From: CAZHOV01 sp964534315
GTDB lineage: Bacteria; Bacteroidota; Bacteroidia; Chitinophagales; Saprospiraceae
Direction of reading: 5' to 3'
Length of the DNA stretch: 17,156 nt
NCBI GenBank assembly: GCA_964534315.1
Contig: CAZHOV010000123.1
Location: 1-17,156 of the forward strand
Below, in pieces: positions 1-10,000 of this stretch. How positions within the stretch are numbered: the first letter of the stretch is position 1; the number at the start of each line of letters is the position of its first letter. The position numbers and the translations under genes were made by a program. Under the pieces are notes generated by a model. The model searched no databases. It was not told the origin of the DNA and worked only from the letters and a program-made list of their open reading frames with translations.

Positions 1-56
1 ATACTTCCTACTTTCCACTTCCTACTTTCATACTTCATACTTCATACTTCATACTA
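1..56. repeat. Heptamer short tandem repeat (CTTCATA type)
   Basis: Imperfect 7-bp repeats, clearest as consecutive TTCATAC units near 27-54, preceded by variant units (CTTCCTA, CTTTCCA). They lie in non-coding DNA at the window edge. No coding sense was found, and the upstream border lies outside the window. Confidence 0.7.
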
Positions 57-133
57 ATATCTACCTTTTTTGTAATGCTCTGGAAATCAATAGTTATGAT
101 TTCTCATTACTTACTTGTCAAACCTCTTATCAA

Positions 134-272
134 CCCATCGTTTAACGGTGGGACAGGACAACAGCCTCTCCCCTTATCCTGTTGGTTCAGACGTCCTCGT
201 CCCAACCTGAATAGCCAGGCGAACGTTTACGTTTAGGGATCATTTGGTTTGCCCCACCATTGAAATGGTGGG
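134..272. repeat. Pair of related hairpins, REP-like intergenic element
   Basis: Two strong hairpins share a core: CCCATCGTTTAACGGTGGG (134-152) and CCCACCATTGAAATGGTGGG (253-272). Including the flanking CAA/TTG, the second reads in reverse orientation as a variant of the first (CAACCCAYC...GGTGGG), so they form an inverted pair about 100 bp apart. Between them lie a weaker ACAGGA/TCCTGT hairpin (153-158 with 177-182) and the AACGT-TT-ACGTT palindrome. This layout is like REP/BIME elements mobilised by RAYT-type transposases, but no transposase is in the window and the family assignment is inference. The stretch 57-336 otherwise shows no convincing gene; a 64-codon reverse ORF (187-381) is probably fortuitous. 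Confidence 0.5.
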
Positions 273-336
273 TTGATCGTTGTGTTCTTGCCAGGTAGCT
301 TGCCTTTTTGGCAAAGCTCCAGCTTGCGGGGACCTT

Positions 337-392
337 CATTGCACATTGCACATTGCACATTGCACATTGCTCATTGCACATTGCTCATTCCT
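337..392. repeat. Heptamer array after the giant gene (AGCAATG/TGCAATG on its sense strand)
   Basis: Eight in-phase 7-bp units: CATTGCA x4, CATTGCT, CATTGCA, CATTGCT, CATTCCT. On the minus strand they read AGGAATG, AGCAATG and TGCAATG. The array starts at the stop codon of the giant gene, whose TGA is formed at the junction with the AGGAATG unit. The same unit type ends the hydrolase gene at the other side of the window. Confidence 0.9.
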
Positions 393-3243
393 CATCTCAC
401 CAACGTCACATCTCCCTTATACAACGTCACCTGACCATCAACAAACAAGATCTCTACGTAATAAACAAACACAGCAGGTGATAGATCTTGCCCCTTAAAC
501 GTACCGTTCCAGCTGATCTGAGGATCGTTGGGCTGGAAATTGCTGGCCTCAAAAACCTGCTCGCCCCAGCGGTCAAATATCTGGAAAGTATTCACCTGTA
601 CCACCTCCTGTTCATTGGCAAAAATGTAAAATATATCATTCTCCCCATCACCATTTGGACTGAAGGCGTTCGGGATAAACACCCTGCGATTCTTTTCCAC
701 AAAAACCGTAATTCGGTCACTGGCCTCACAACCCGATGAATCGGCTGCCGTAAGCGTGTAAATGGTCGTATTGATAGGGCCTACAGTCGGTTCTAAACAA
801 TCCGTACAAGTGATCTCCTCAAAGGGCTCCCAGTTCAGAAATTCGTAATCAAAATTAAGCTGACCAGTTAGGTCAATACTATCGCCCAACTGAATCGTCT
901 CATCATCACCCAAGTTGACAATATTCTCTGTAGGAGCAAAAATGGTAGCTTCCTGGGAGACGGTACAGCCATTAGCATCCTCTATCGTTACCTCATATTC
1001 ACCCGCTTCCAAAAAGGCAAGGGTAAAGGGGAAAAAGGCGATCTCCTGGGAGGTGTTCTCATCAATTGATAAGCGATAATCACCAGCTCCGCCAATGATC
1101 GTGTCAATCGTAATGCTACCATCATTATCGCCAAAACAAGTAGGCGACTCTACGGAGGTATTGAAGGCTATGCGCGGAGGCTCCGTCAAACTCACCACCC
1201 CGGTATTGGTACACCCAACGCCGTCGGTTACCGTCACTTCGTAAGTCCCGGCGGCAAGATTAGTGACTTCCTGAAATTGCCCGTTATTGCTCCAGTCGTA
1301 TTCAAACGGACCTACCCCATCCAATATGGTAACCGAAGCACTACCGTCATTCGAACCATTACAACTCACCCCAAATCCGTCAAAATCAGAGGTAGCCGCC
1401 ACAGCAATCTGTAAATCCGAAACCGTCACAGTTACCACAGCCGGATCAACGACCGACGGGCAGTTGGAGCCCGGAACTACCACCGTCACTAAACTGTACT
1501 CAGTGGTACTACCTGGAAAGACGGTAAGGGTTTCGCCATCTACAATATTGGTCAAGGCAAACTGGCTATTGCCATCGCTATACACCACATCAAACAAGGT
1601 ACCTCCCGTCAAATTGAAGGTCAAGACCGCCGAATCGCCCGGACAGATCGCCGTCGTTCCACTGATCGAACCGGAAATAAACGGTTGGAAACTTAAACTC
1701 ACATTGACGATAGAATCACAACCATTAGCAGCCCCACCACCAATCACCTCTGTTCCGGATGGATTATTAGCATCATAAGTGGCACCATTTACTTCGATCG
1801 ACTCCCCGTCGCAAAGCGTAGCGACCAGATCATTGGTGACATTATTCAAGATTACTAAATTCACCATGATCATGGAATCACAACCATTAGCGGCTCCGCC
1901 AGGGATAATCTCAACACCTGAGGAATTATTCTGGTCGTAAACCGTACCATTGACGGTAATCGATTCGCCCTCGCAGATGGAAGGGATCAAATTATTAATA
2001 CCTGGGTTATTAATAGTTAAATTGACCGTAACGATCGAATCGCAGCCATTGGATGCCTGTCCCGGGAACACTTCGGTGCCCGCAGGATTGCCCTGATTAT
2101 ATACCGTGCCATTCACCACAATCGAATCGCCCGGACAAATGCTCTGAACTAAATCAAATTCTACAGGCTGAAGAATAAATGCATTGACATTAATAATTGA
2201 ATCGCAGCCGTTAGCCGCCGAATTAAAGAGCGTATCAGAACCCGTTGTGTTTTGATCATTGTAAACGGTACCATTGATGATTACTGAGTCTCCTTGACAC
2301 AATAACGGATTCAAACTGCTCGTAACAGGCATCTCAAAACTCAAATCTATATTCACAATCGAATCGCAACCGTTCGATGCCTGATCAACCAGCACTTCCG
2401 TACCTGCCGGATTATTCTCATCATACACCACTCCATTTACGGTAATCGACTCGCCGGTACATAGCGATTGCGTCAAATCAAACGTCGGATTCGTAAGGAA
2501 GATCAAACTCACATTGATGATGGAATCACATCCGCCAGCTGAACCATTCGGAATCGTATCTGACCCCATTGGATTAGCTTCGTCATAAACAACACTATTG
2601 ACCGTGAGCGACTCGCCAGGACATAGCGTCTGGGTGATATTTTCAATGGAGGCAGAGCCGAAGGTCAGGTCTATATTCACAATCGAATCGCAACCATTCG
2701 ATGCCTGATCCACCAGCACTTCCGTACCTATTGGATTATTCTCATCATACACCACTCCATTTACGGTAATCGATTCGCCCGTGCACAACGATTGCGTCAA
2801 ATCAAAGGTCGGATTCGTAAGGAAGGTCAAACTCACATTGATGATGGAATCACATCCGCCACTCGAACCATTTGGAATCGTGTCCGACCCCATCGGGTTC
2901 GTCTCATCATAAACAACACTATTGACCGTGAGCGACTCACCCGGGCACAGCGTCTGGGCGATATTTTCAATGGAGGCAGAGCCGAAGGTTAGGTCTATAT
3001 TCACAATCGAATCACAACCATTCGATGCCTGATCCACCAGCACTTCTGTACCCGTCGGATTGGTTTCATCATACACCACCCCATTCACCGTAATAGACTC
3101 GCCGGTACATAGCGATTGCGTCAGATCAAACGTCGGATTCGTCAGGAAGGTCAAACTCACATTGATGATGGAATCACATCCGCCAGCAGAACCATTTGGA
3201 ATCGTGTCCGACCCCATCGGGTTCGTCTCATCATAAACAACAC
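392..3243 (-). CDS. Same giant repeat protein, C-terminal part with SprB-like repeats and T9SS CHU_C domain
   Basis: About 950 C-terminal residues, open at the 5' side into an assembly gap. In order there are nine full and one partial 54-aa GCDS units, with the last four more divergent (GTVYN, GATYD variants). Then comes a PKD-like segment (CPGDSAVLTFNLTGG), two SprB-like repeats (CNGSNDGSASV ... AAGTYEVTVTDGVGC and CFGDNDGSITI ... EAGEYEVTIEDANGC), and a PKD-like domain (LGDDETIQLGDSIDLTG ... TIYTLTAADSSGC). It ends with a 96-aa domain starting VFIPNAFSPNGDGENDIF, containing FQIFDRWGEQVFE and ending GDVTLVR. That last block is the gliding motility-associated C-terminal domain (TIGR04131 / CHU_C), a type-B T9SS sorting signal. 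The stop codon TGA (394-392) sits at the edge of a heptamer array. Surface display is inferred from the domain; the ligand is unknown. Confidence 0.93.
395..682 (-). other. CHU_C / gliding motility-associated C-terminal sorting domain (protein domain)
   Basis: The last 96 codons of the giant gene. Seen: the family hallmark FIPNAFSPNGDGENDIF, then IFDRWGEQVF, a W-NGT-KG-DL-PAVFVYY block, and the terminal strand YKGDVTLVR. Known of the family: type-B T9SS C-terminal domains guide proteins through the outer membrane and may depend on partner proteins such as PorP/SprF-like ones, often encoded next door. None is encoded in this window. Confidence 0.92.
934..1385 (-). other. Two SprB-like repeats (protein domains)
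   Basis: Two adjacent ~70-aa blocks, approximate limits ~1180-1385 and ~934-1150. Both have the SprB pattern: an early Cys plus x-G-x-N/D-DGS motif, a G-G/GP-Y/F turn, an AGxYEVTxxDxxGC strand, and a second Cys. SprB repeats are common in Bacteroidota gliding and adhesion proteins; their ligand here is unknown. Confidence 0.75.
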
Positions 3244-3343
3244 NNNNNNNNNNNNNNNNNNNNNNNNNNNNNNNNNNNNNNNNNNNNNNNNNNNNNNNNN
3301 NNNNNNNNNNNNNNNNNNNNNNNNNNNNNNNNNNNNNNNNNNN
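3244..3343. other. Assembly gap of 100 N inside the 54-aa repeat array
   Basis: Exactly 100 N, the conventional size for a gap of unknown length. The left flank ends AACAACAC and the right flank begins ACACTATTGACC; a four-base overlap recreates the AACAACACTATTGACC found elsewhere in the array. The gap is therefore best explained as -4 bases plus a whole number of 324-bp units. That length also restores one reading frame. Confidence 0.95.
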
Positions 3344-3995
3344 ACACTATTGACCGTGAGCGACTCGCCAGGACATAGCGTCTGGGTGATATTTTCAACC
3401 GAGGCAGAGCCGAAGGTTAGGTCTACATTCACAATGGAGTCACATCCATTCGATGCCTGATCAACCAGCACTTCCGTACCTGCCGGATTATTCTCATCAT
3501 ACACCACTCCATTTACGGTAATCGACTCGCCGGTACATAGCGATTGCGTCAAATCAAACGTCGGATTCGTAAGGAAGATCAAACTCACATTGATGATGGA
3601 ATCACATCCGCCAGCTGAACCATTCGGAATCGTATCTGACCCCATTGGATTAGCTTCGTCATAAACAACACTATTGACCGTGAGCGACTCGCCAGGACAT
3701 AGCGTCTGGGTGATATTTTCAATGGAGGCAGAGCCGAAGGTCAGGTCTATATTCACAATCGAATCGCAACCATTCGATGCCTGATCCACCAGCACTTCCG
3801 TACCTATTGGATTATTCTCATCATACACCACTCCATTTACGGTAATCGATTCGCCCGTGCACAACGATTGCGTCAAATCAAAGGTCGGATTCGTAAGGAA
3901 GGTCAAACTCACATTGATGATGGAATCACATCCGCCACTCGAACCATTTGGAATCGTGTCCGACCCCATCGGGTTCGTCTCATCATAAACAACAC
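3344..3995 (-). CDS. Same giant repeat protein, middle fragment between two assembly gaps
   Basis: A stop-free minus-strand stretch of ~217 codons with both ends lost in N runs. It encodes three complete 54-aa repeat units and two partial ones, alternating the PTFDLTQSLCTGESITVNG type with the ASIENITQTLCPGESLTVNS type, each with a GCDSI core. It belongs to the same gene as the flanking fragments because repeat type, order and phase continue across both gaps once gap lengths are corrected. Positions 3449-3995 are base-for-base identical to 2373-2919, so this piece may be a true extra copy or partly an assembly duplicate. It has no function of its own and extends the stalk of the surface protein. 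Confidence 0.88.
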
Positions 3996-4095
3996 NNNNN
4001 NNNNNNNNNNNNNNNNNNNNNNNNNNNNNNNNNNNNNNNNNNNNNNNNNNNNNNNNNNNNNNNNNNNNNNNNNNNNNNNNNNNNNNNNNNNNNNN
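3996..4095. other. Second assembly gap of 100 N inside the 54-aa repeat array
   Basis: Exactly 100 N. The left flank ends AACAACAC (one half-unit type) and the right flank starts CCATTCACCG (the other type). In the intact copy at 2920-3080 these landmarks are 161 bases apart, so the true gap is probably 161 plus a multiple of 324. That length restores the frame, which 100 N does not. Confidence 0.95.
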
Positions 4096-7000
4096 CCATT
4101 CACCGTAATAGACTCGCCGGTACATAGCGATTGCGTCAGATCAAACGTCGGATTCGTCAGGAAGGTCAAACTCACATTGATGATGGAATCACATCCGCCA
4201 GCAGAACCATTTGGAATCGTGTCCGACCCCATCGGGTTCGTCTCATCATAAACAACACTATTGACCGTGAGCGACTCACCCGGGCACAGCGTCTGGGCGA
4301 TATTTTCAATGGAGGCAGAGCCGAAGGTTAGGTCTATATTCACAATCGAATCACAACCATTCGATGCCTGATCCACCAGCACTTCTGTACCCGTCGGATT
4401 GGTTTCATCATACACCACCCCATTCACCGTAATAGACTCGCCGGTACATAGCGATTGCGTCAGATCAAACGTCGAATTCGTAAGGAAGGTCAAACTCACA
4501 TTGATAATGGAATCACATCCACCAGCTGAACCATTCGCAATCGTGTCCGACCCCATCGGGTTCGTCTCATCGTAAACGATGTTATTAACTGTGAGCGACT
4601 CGCCAGGACATAGCGTCTGGGTGATATTTTCAACCGAGGCGGAGCCGAAGGTCAGGTCTATATTCACAATCGAATCGCAACCATTCGATGCCTGATCCAC
4701 CAGCACTTCCGTACCTGTTGGATTATTCTCATCATACACCACTCCATTTACGGTAATCGACTCGCCGGTACATAGCGATTGCGTCAAATCAAACGTCGGA
4801 TTCGTCAGGAAGGTCAAACTCACATTGATGATCGAATCGCAACCGCTAGCTGATCCATTCGGAATCGTGTCCGACCCCATCGGGTTCGTCTCATCGTAAA
4901 CGATGTTATTAACTGTGAGCGACTCGCTGGGGCATAGCGTCTGGGCGATATTTTCAATGGAGGCAGAGCCGAAGGTCAGGTTAACGGAGATGATAGAATC
5001 GCATCCTTCAGTGGTGGCATCGGGGATCACTTCAATTCCTGCAGGATTCGTCTCATTGTAGGTGGTTCCGTTAACGACGAGCGAATCTCCGGAGCATAAG
5101 GTGTTATTAATAAATACAGTATCCACAAGCGGAGTAATCGAATTAATAATCAAAACACTATCGCAACCATTTGCTGCACCTCCTGCTATGGTATCGGTAA
5201 AAATACCGGCAGTAGTGTAAACTACTCCATTGATCACGGCCGTATCATTCGGACAAATCGTTACATCTATATTATTTTCAGAAGGAGGTAAGAAGGAGGT
5301 TGTAGTGATAATGACACTATCGCATCCTGCCTGATTTTGCAATATATCTATCATGATTCCGGTATCTAGCGGATTGCAGGATGCATCGGTTAATAAAGTC
5401 GTATCGGAAGGAAGTAGAGAAAAGGTAGTCAAAACGAGGCTATCGCAGCCGTTTCCGTCTTGTACCACGAGTGTGTCAGTTGTTCCTGCTATCAGACTGT
5501 CGCAGGTTCCTGCACTTAGAAAGGTGGTATCCGGATCGGGGCAAGTGGAAGAACAGGCCGGGGGGGCGAAAATCGTAAGGGCGGTCTCGCAGTTGGGATC
5601 GTTACTGTCGGTTATCATAAAGTTGATATTACCATCACTGATCAGATAGGGACCAAAGGTTACGGGAGTATTGTAGCTTCCGGTAGTGCCGAGCGGATCA
5701 TTCGCTGACCAGCTATTACCGGTATTATCTCCGGAAACTGTCGCAACGAAAGTAAAGGTATCATCGGCAGGATCAAAAGGGGTATTATTATCGTTGCAAA
5801 CCGGGACTTCAGCTACAGCATTGATGGCGCATTCATCCGAACAAGTAGCCGGCGCGGTAACGTTCACTACGGTTAGACAGGCAGGATCGCCATCATCAGC
5901 AATGGTAAAAATCTGATCGCCATTTCCAATTAGATAAGGACCAAAAGTGACAGTCGTTCCATACCCACCGGTCGTTCCTAACGGATCTGTAGCTGTCCAA
6001 CTACCTGATGTATTCGAACCATTTACGGTAACCTCAAAAGTATAGGTATCATCGGCGGGATCACTGGGTGTACCAGCGTCATCGCATAAAATATTAGTGA
6101 CGCTATTGCCTATATTACATTGCCCCGAACAGGTGTTTGGAGCGGTAACCAATTCTGTGGCCGAACAATTAGGATCATCTAGGTCGGTAAAAGTAATATT
6201 CAGATTACCCCCGCTGATATTGTAAGGACCTAGCGTAGTAAGCGTACCATAGAGCCCGGAAGAATTCAGCGGATCGTCGGCAGTCCAGCCGGCTCCGGTA
6301 TTGGAACCTGTGATAAAGACATCAAAGCTAAAGACATCATCAGCAGGATTGGCGGGTGTGCCGTTATCATTGCAAAGAATATTAGAAATAAATACTTCTA
6401 TTTCACATTCATCCGAGCAGGTAGCGGGCGGACTTACGGTAATCGAGGTAATACAATTCGGGTCCGTATCGTCAATAATCGAAAAGTTGATAGCTCCCCC
6501 GGCAATATTGAAAGGACCAAAAACGGTCGGGACACCATAGCTTCCCGTCGTACCAAACGGATCGTTAGCAATCCATCCACCTCCGGTATTGCTTCCGGTT
6601 ACCGTTACTTCAAAAGTAAACGTATCGTCGCCCGGATCACTTGGGGTATTGTTATCGCTGCAAATAGGAATAGCATTGATCGCAGAGATCTGGCAAAGGT
6701 CAGAACAAGAACCAGGATCAGTAATCGTCACGGTTATAGTACATCCAGGATCGGCCGCATCCGTGATGGTGACCGTCACATTGCCTCCGCCCGCGGAGCC
6801 CGCCTGAAGCTGAAAATTGGTGATACTTCCATACGTGCCGCTCGTTGGCGTAATCGTTCCAGAACTAACCGTTACGTTGTAAGTTCCTCCCGTATTTGAA
6901 CCCGAAGGGTTCAGATCAAACGAAATAAAATCATCGGCAGGATCAGAGGGGGTCCCACCGTCATTACAGAGCGTGTTAGAAAGTCCGGCCCCTGTCAGAG

Positions 7001-10000
7001 CACAAGCATTGGAGCAAGGTCCGGGGTCGCTAATGGTAACAGTGATCGTACATGCCGGATCGGCAGCATCCGTGATAGTGACAGTAACATTGCCACTGCC
7101 TGCGGAACCCGGCTGTAGCTGAAAATTGGTAGCGCTCCCATACGTACCACTTCCAGGAGTAATGGTCCCGGAGCTTACCGTTACATTGTACGTCGCTCCG
7201 ATATTCGAACCGGAAGGATCCAGATCAAAAGAAATAAAGTCATCAGCCGGATCAGAAGAGGTATTATTATCATTACAGAGTACACTTGCTAGCCCAGCAC
7301 CAGTCAGCAAACACCCATTCGAACAGGAGCCCGGATCAGGCACGATAATAGTGATCGAACAATTGGGATCATTTTGATCGGTAATAGTAATGGTAATGTC
7401 TCCCATACCCGCACCACCAAAGGTGGTATTAAAAGTTGTGGGAGTACCATAAGTGCCAATACCTGGAGTAATGGAAACCGTGGGAGAGGTTACCGAATAT
7501 TGAGTGCCCAGGTTTATTCCTGTAGGATCCAAATCGAAAACAATAAGGTCATCGTTCGGTACAGTAGGAGAACCGAAATCATCGCATTGTACATTGGAGA
7601 GCCCGGCATCTGTAAGGTTGCAATTCGAAGAACAAGACCCGGGGTCGGTAATAGTGACGGTAGTGGAACAAGTCGGATCGGCAGCATCCGTGATGGTCAC
7701 CGTAACATTTCCTCCGCCCGCAGAGCCCGGCTGAAGCTGGAAATTGGTATTGCTACCATACGTACCGCTCGCGGGGGTGATGGTACCTGAACTCACTGTC
7801 ACGTTATAGGTTGCCCCCGTATTCATACCGGAGGGATTCAGATCAAAAAAGATAAAATCATCAGCTGGATCGGAAGGCGTACCAGCATTATTACAAAATA
7901 TATTGGAAAGTCCGGCATTGTCAATGCTACAATTATTCGAACACGTACCCGGATCAACAATGACAGCTGTCAAAGTACAATTCGGGTCGTTTGCATCCGT
8001 CACGGTTACATTCACGATTCCTCCGCCTGCCGATCCAGGTTGCAATTGATAGGTACCATTTACCCCATAGGTGCCAGTGGAAGGCGTAATACTTCCCTGA
8101 TTAACGGAAAGGTTAAAGGTGGACGCGGTATTATCTCCGGTGACCACAAATTCTACCTCGATAAAGTCATCAGTAGGGTCTCCAGGCGTACCATTATTGT
8201 TGCAGGTATTGCTATTAAAGGTCAGCCCGGTGAGCGTACATTCATCTGAGCAGGTGCCGGGATCTAAGATATTGATGATGGCTAAACAATTAGGATCGGT
8301 GTCATCTATGATATTCATTATGATAATTCCACCTCCTGCAGAGCCAGGTTGAAACTGGAAATCTTCAGGTACCCCATAAGTTCCAGTCATAGGGGTAACA
8401 TTCCCCGAAAAGGGCATCAAGCTATAACCACTTCCCAAATTAACTCCATTGACCGTTAACGTAAATTCAATAAAATCATCGGTATCATCAGATGGGGTGC
8501 CATTATCATTACAAACTAAATTAGTAACTACAGCAGAAGTAATATCGCATTCATTGGAGCAGGACCCAGGGTCAGTAATGGTAACGGTAATAAAACAGTT
8601 TGGATCAGCATCATCAGTTATGGTCAATGTTACATCTCCCCCACCCGCTGAGCCTGGCTGAAGTTCAAAGCCTGTGGTACTCCCGTAGGTTCCGGAAGCA
8701 GGCGTTACCGAACCGGTATTTACGGTTATTGTATAAGAACTGCCCAAGTTCACTCCGTTTGGATTCAAATCAAAGGTGATGATATCATCGGTAGAAACAG
8801 CAGGTGAACCGTTATCATCGCATCCTATGTTTGAAAGCCCTGCACTACTGAGATTACACTCATTAGAACACGAGAACGGATCCAATATAATTACTGTCAA
8901 ACTACAATTGGGATCGCCAACATCGGTAATCGTCATATTGACGGCTCCGCCTCCCGCAGAACCGGGCTGTAATTGATGGAAGGAAGAAACTCCGTAGGTT
9001 CCAGAAGTTGGTGAAATACTCCCTTGGTCTACCGTTAGGTTAAAATTACCACTCGTATTTGTTCCATTAACAACAAATTCCACTTCTATAAAATCATCAG
9101 CCGGATCTCCGGACGTACTATTATCATTACAGTCTATAATACTGAAGGTAACTCCTGTAATCAGGCAATCGTCTGAACAACTGCCCGGATCGGTTATGAT
9201 GACCGTTAGGCTACATGCCGGGTCTGCATCATCAGTAATGGTGACGGTAACATCACCTGAACCCGCTGAGCCCGCCTGTAGTTGAAAATTGGTAGCACTT
9301 CCATAATTTGCAGTAGTGGGGGTGATAGATCCCTGGCTAACGCTTACACTATAGCTACTCCCTAGATTCAATCCTGTGGGATTGAGATCAAAGGAGATCA
9401 CATCATCCGTAGCATTCGTTCCGGTTCCATTATCACCGCAAAGAATATTCGCTAATCCATCACCAGTTAGGCTACACTGATCAGAGCAAGAGCCTACATC
9501 AGCAACAACGATCGTCAACACACATCCGGCATCCGATCCGTCGGTAATGGTTACATTGACGGCACCGCCCCCCGCTGAACCCGGCTGCAACTGAAAAGTA
9601 GTGACCGCCCCGTAAGTGGCGGAGGTTGGCGTGATCGACCCCGTATTAACTGCCACCGTATAGGAAGTCCCCAGATTCAGTCCGGTAGGATTCAAATCAA
9701 ATTGTAGTATATCATCAGTATCATCTGAAGGGGTGCCGCTATCGTCGCAAAGGATATTACTTAATCCGCTACTAAGGATTTGACATTCATTTGAACAAGA
9801 GCCCGGATCGATAACAGTCACCATTATACTGCAGGCGGGATCCGAATCATCAGTAATGGTTACCACAATATCTCCTGCACCAGCCGTCCCGCTTGCAAAA
9901 AAGAAGGTTGTCGGACTTCCATAGCTAGCTGTCGGAGGGTTAACAAAACCTGCTGTAGAAGTAACAGAATAAGTAGTTCCCAAATTGAAACCTGTCGGAT

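Larger units (their letters stand above)
1690..5535 (-). repeat. Array of 54-aa (162-bp) GCDS repeats, paired into 324-bp units
   Basis: Tandem coding repeats of 54 residues, each with an LCxGES motif, a VNG/S-VVYDE-NP motif and a GCDSI(V/I)N motif, so two cysteines per unit. Two subtypes alternate: one carries FDLTQSLCTGESITVNGVVYDE and GTEVLVDQASNGCDS, the other ENITQTLCPGESLTVNSVVYDE and GSDTIPNGSAGGCDS. Together they form a 108-residue, 324-bp unit; landmark spacing between 2595, 2919 and 3243 is exactly 324. Units at both ends of the array are divergent, while the central ones are nearly identical in DNA. At least 24 half-units are implied if the gaps take their shortest in-frame lengths. 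The array spans both N runs, so the true copy number is unknown. Confidence 0.92.

Noticed and set aside
187..381. 64-codon reverse ORF after the giant gene
   Set aside because: It begins inside the heptamer array and runs through the hairpin element; codons follow repeat structure and no domain is visible.
1287..1778. 163-codon plus-strand ORF opposite the giant gene
   Set aside because: It is antisense to clear PKD/SprB coding sequence; its openness reflects the composition of the real gene.
3909..4095. Continuation of the N-terminal reading frame through the second gap
   Set aside because: It depends on an arbitrary 100-N length and gives an out-of-frame sequence on the far side.
2373..4474. 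CRISPR array
   Set aside because: The repeats are long coding repeats in one open frame, with no short repeat/unique spacer pattern and no cas genes.
7374..7790. 138-codon plus-strand ORF in the ~100-aa repeat array
   Set aside because: It is antisense to conserved repeats; similar shadows recur with the repeat period.
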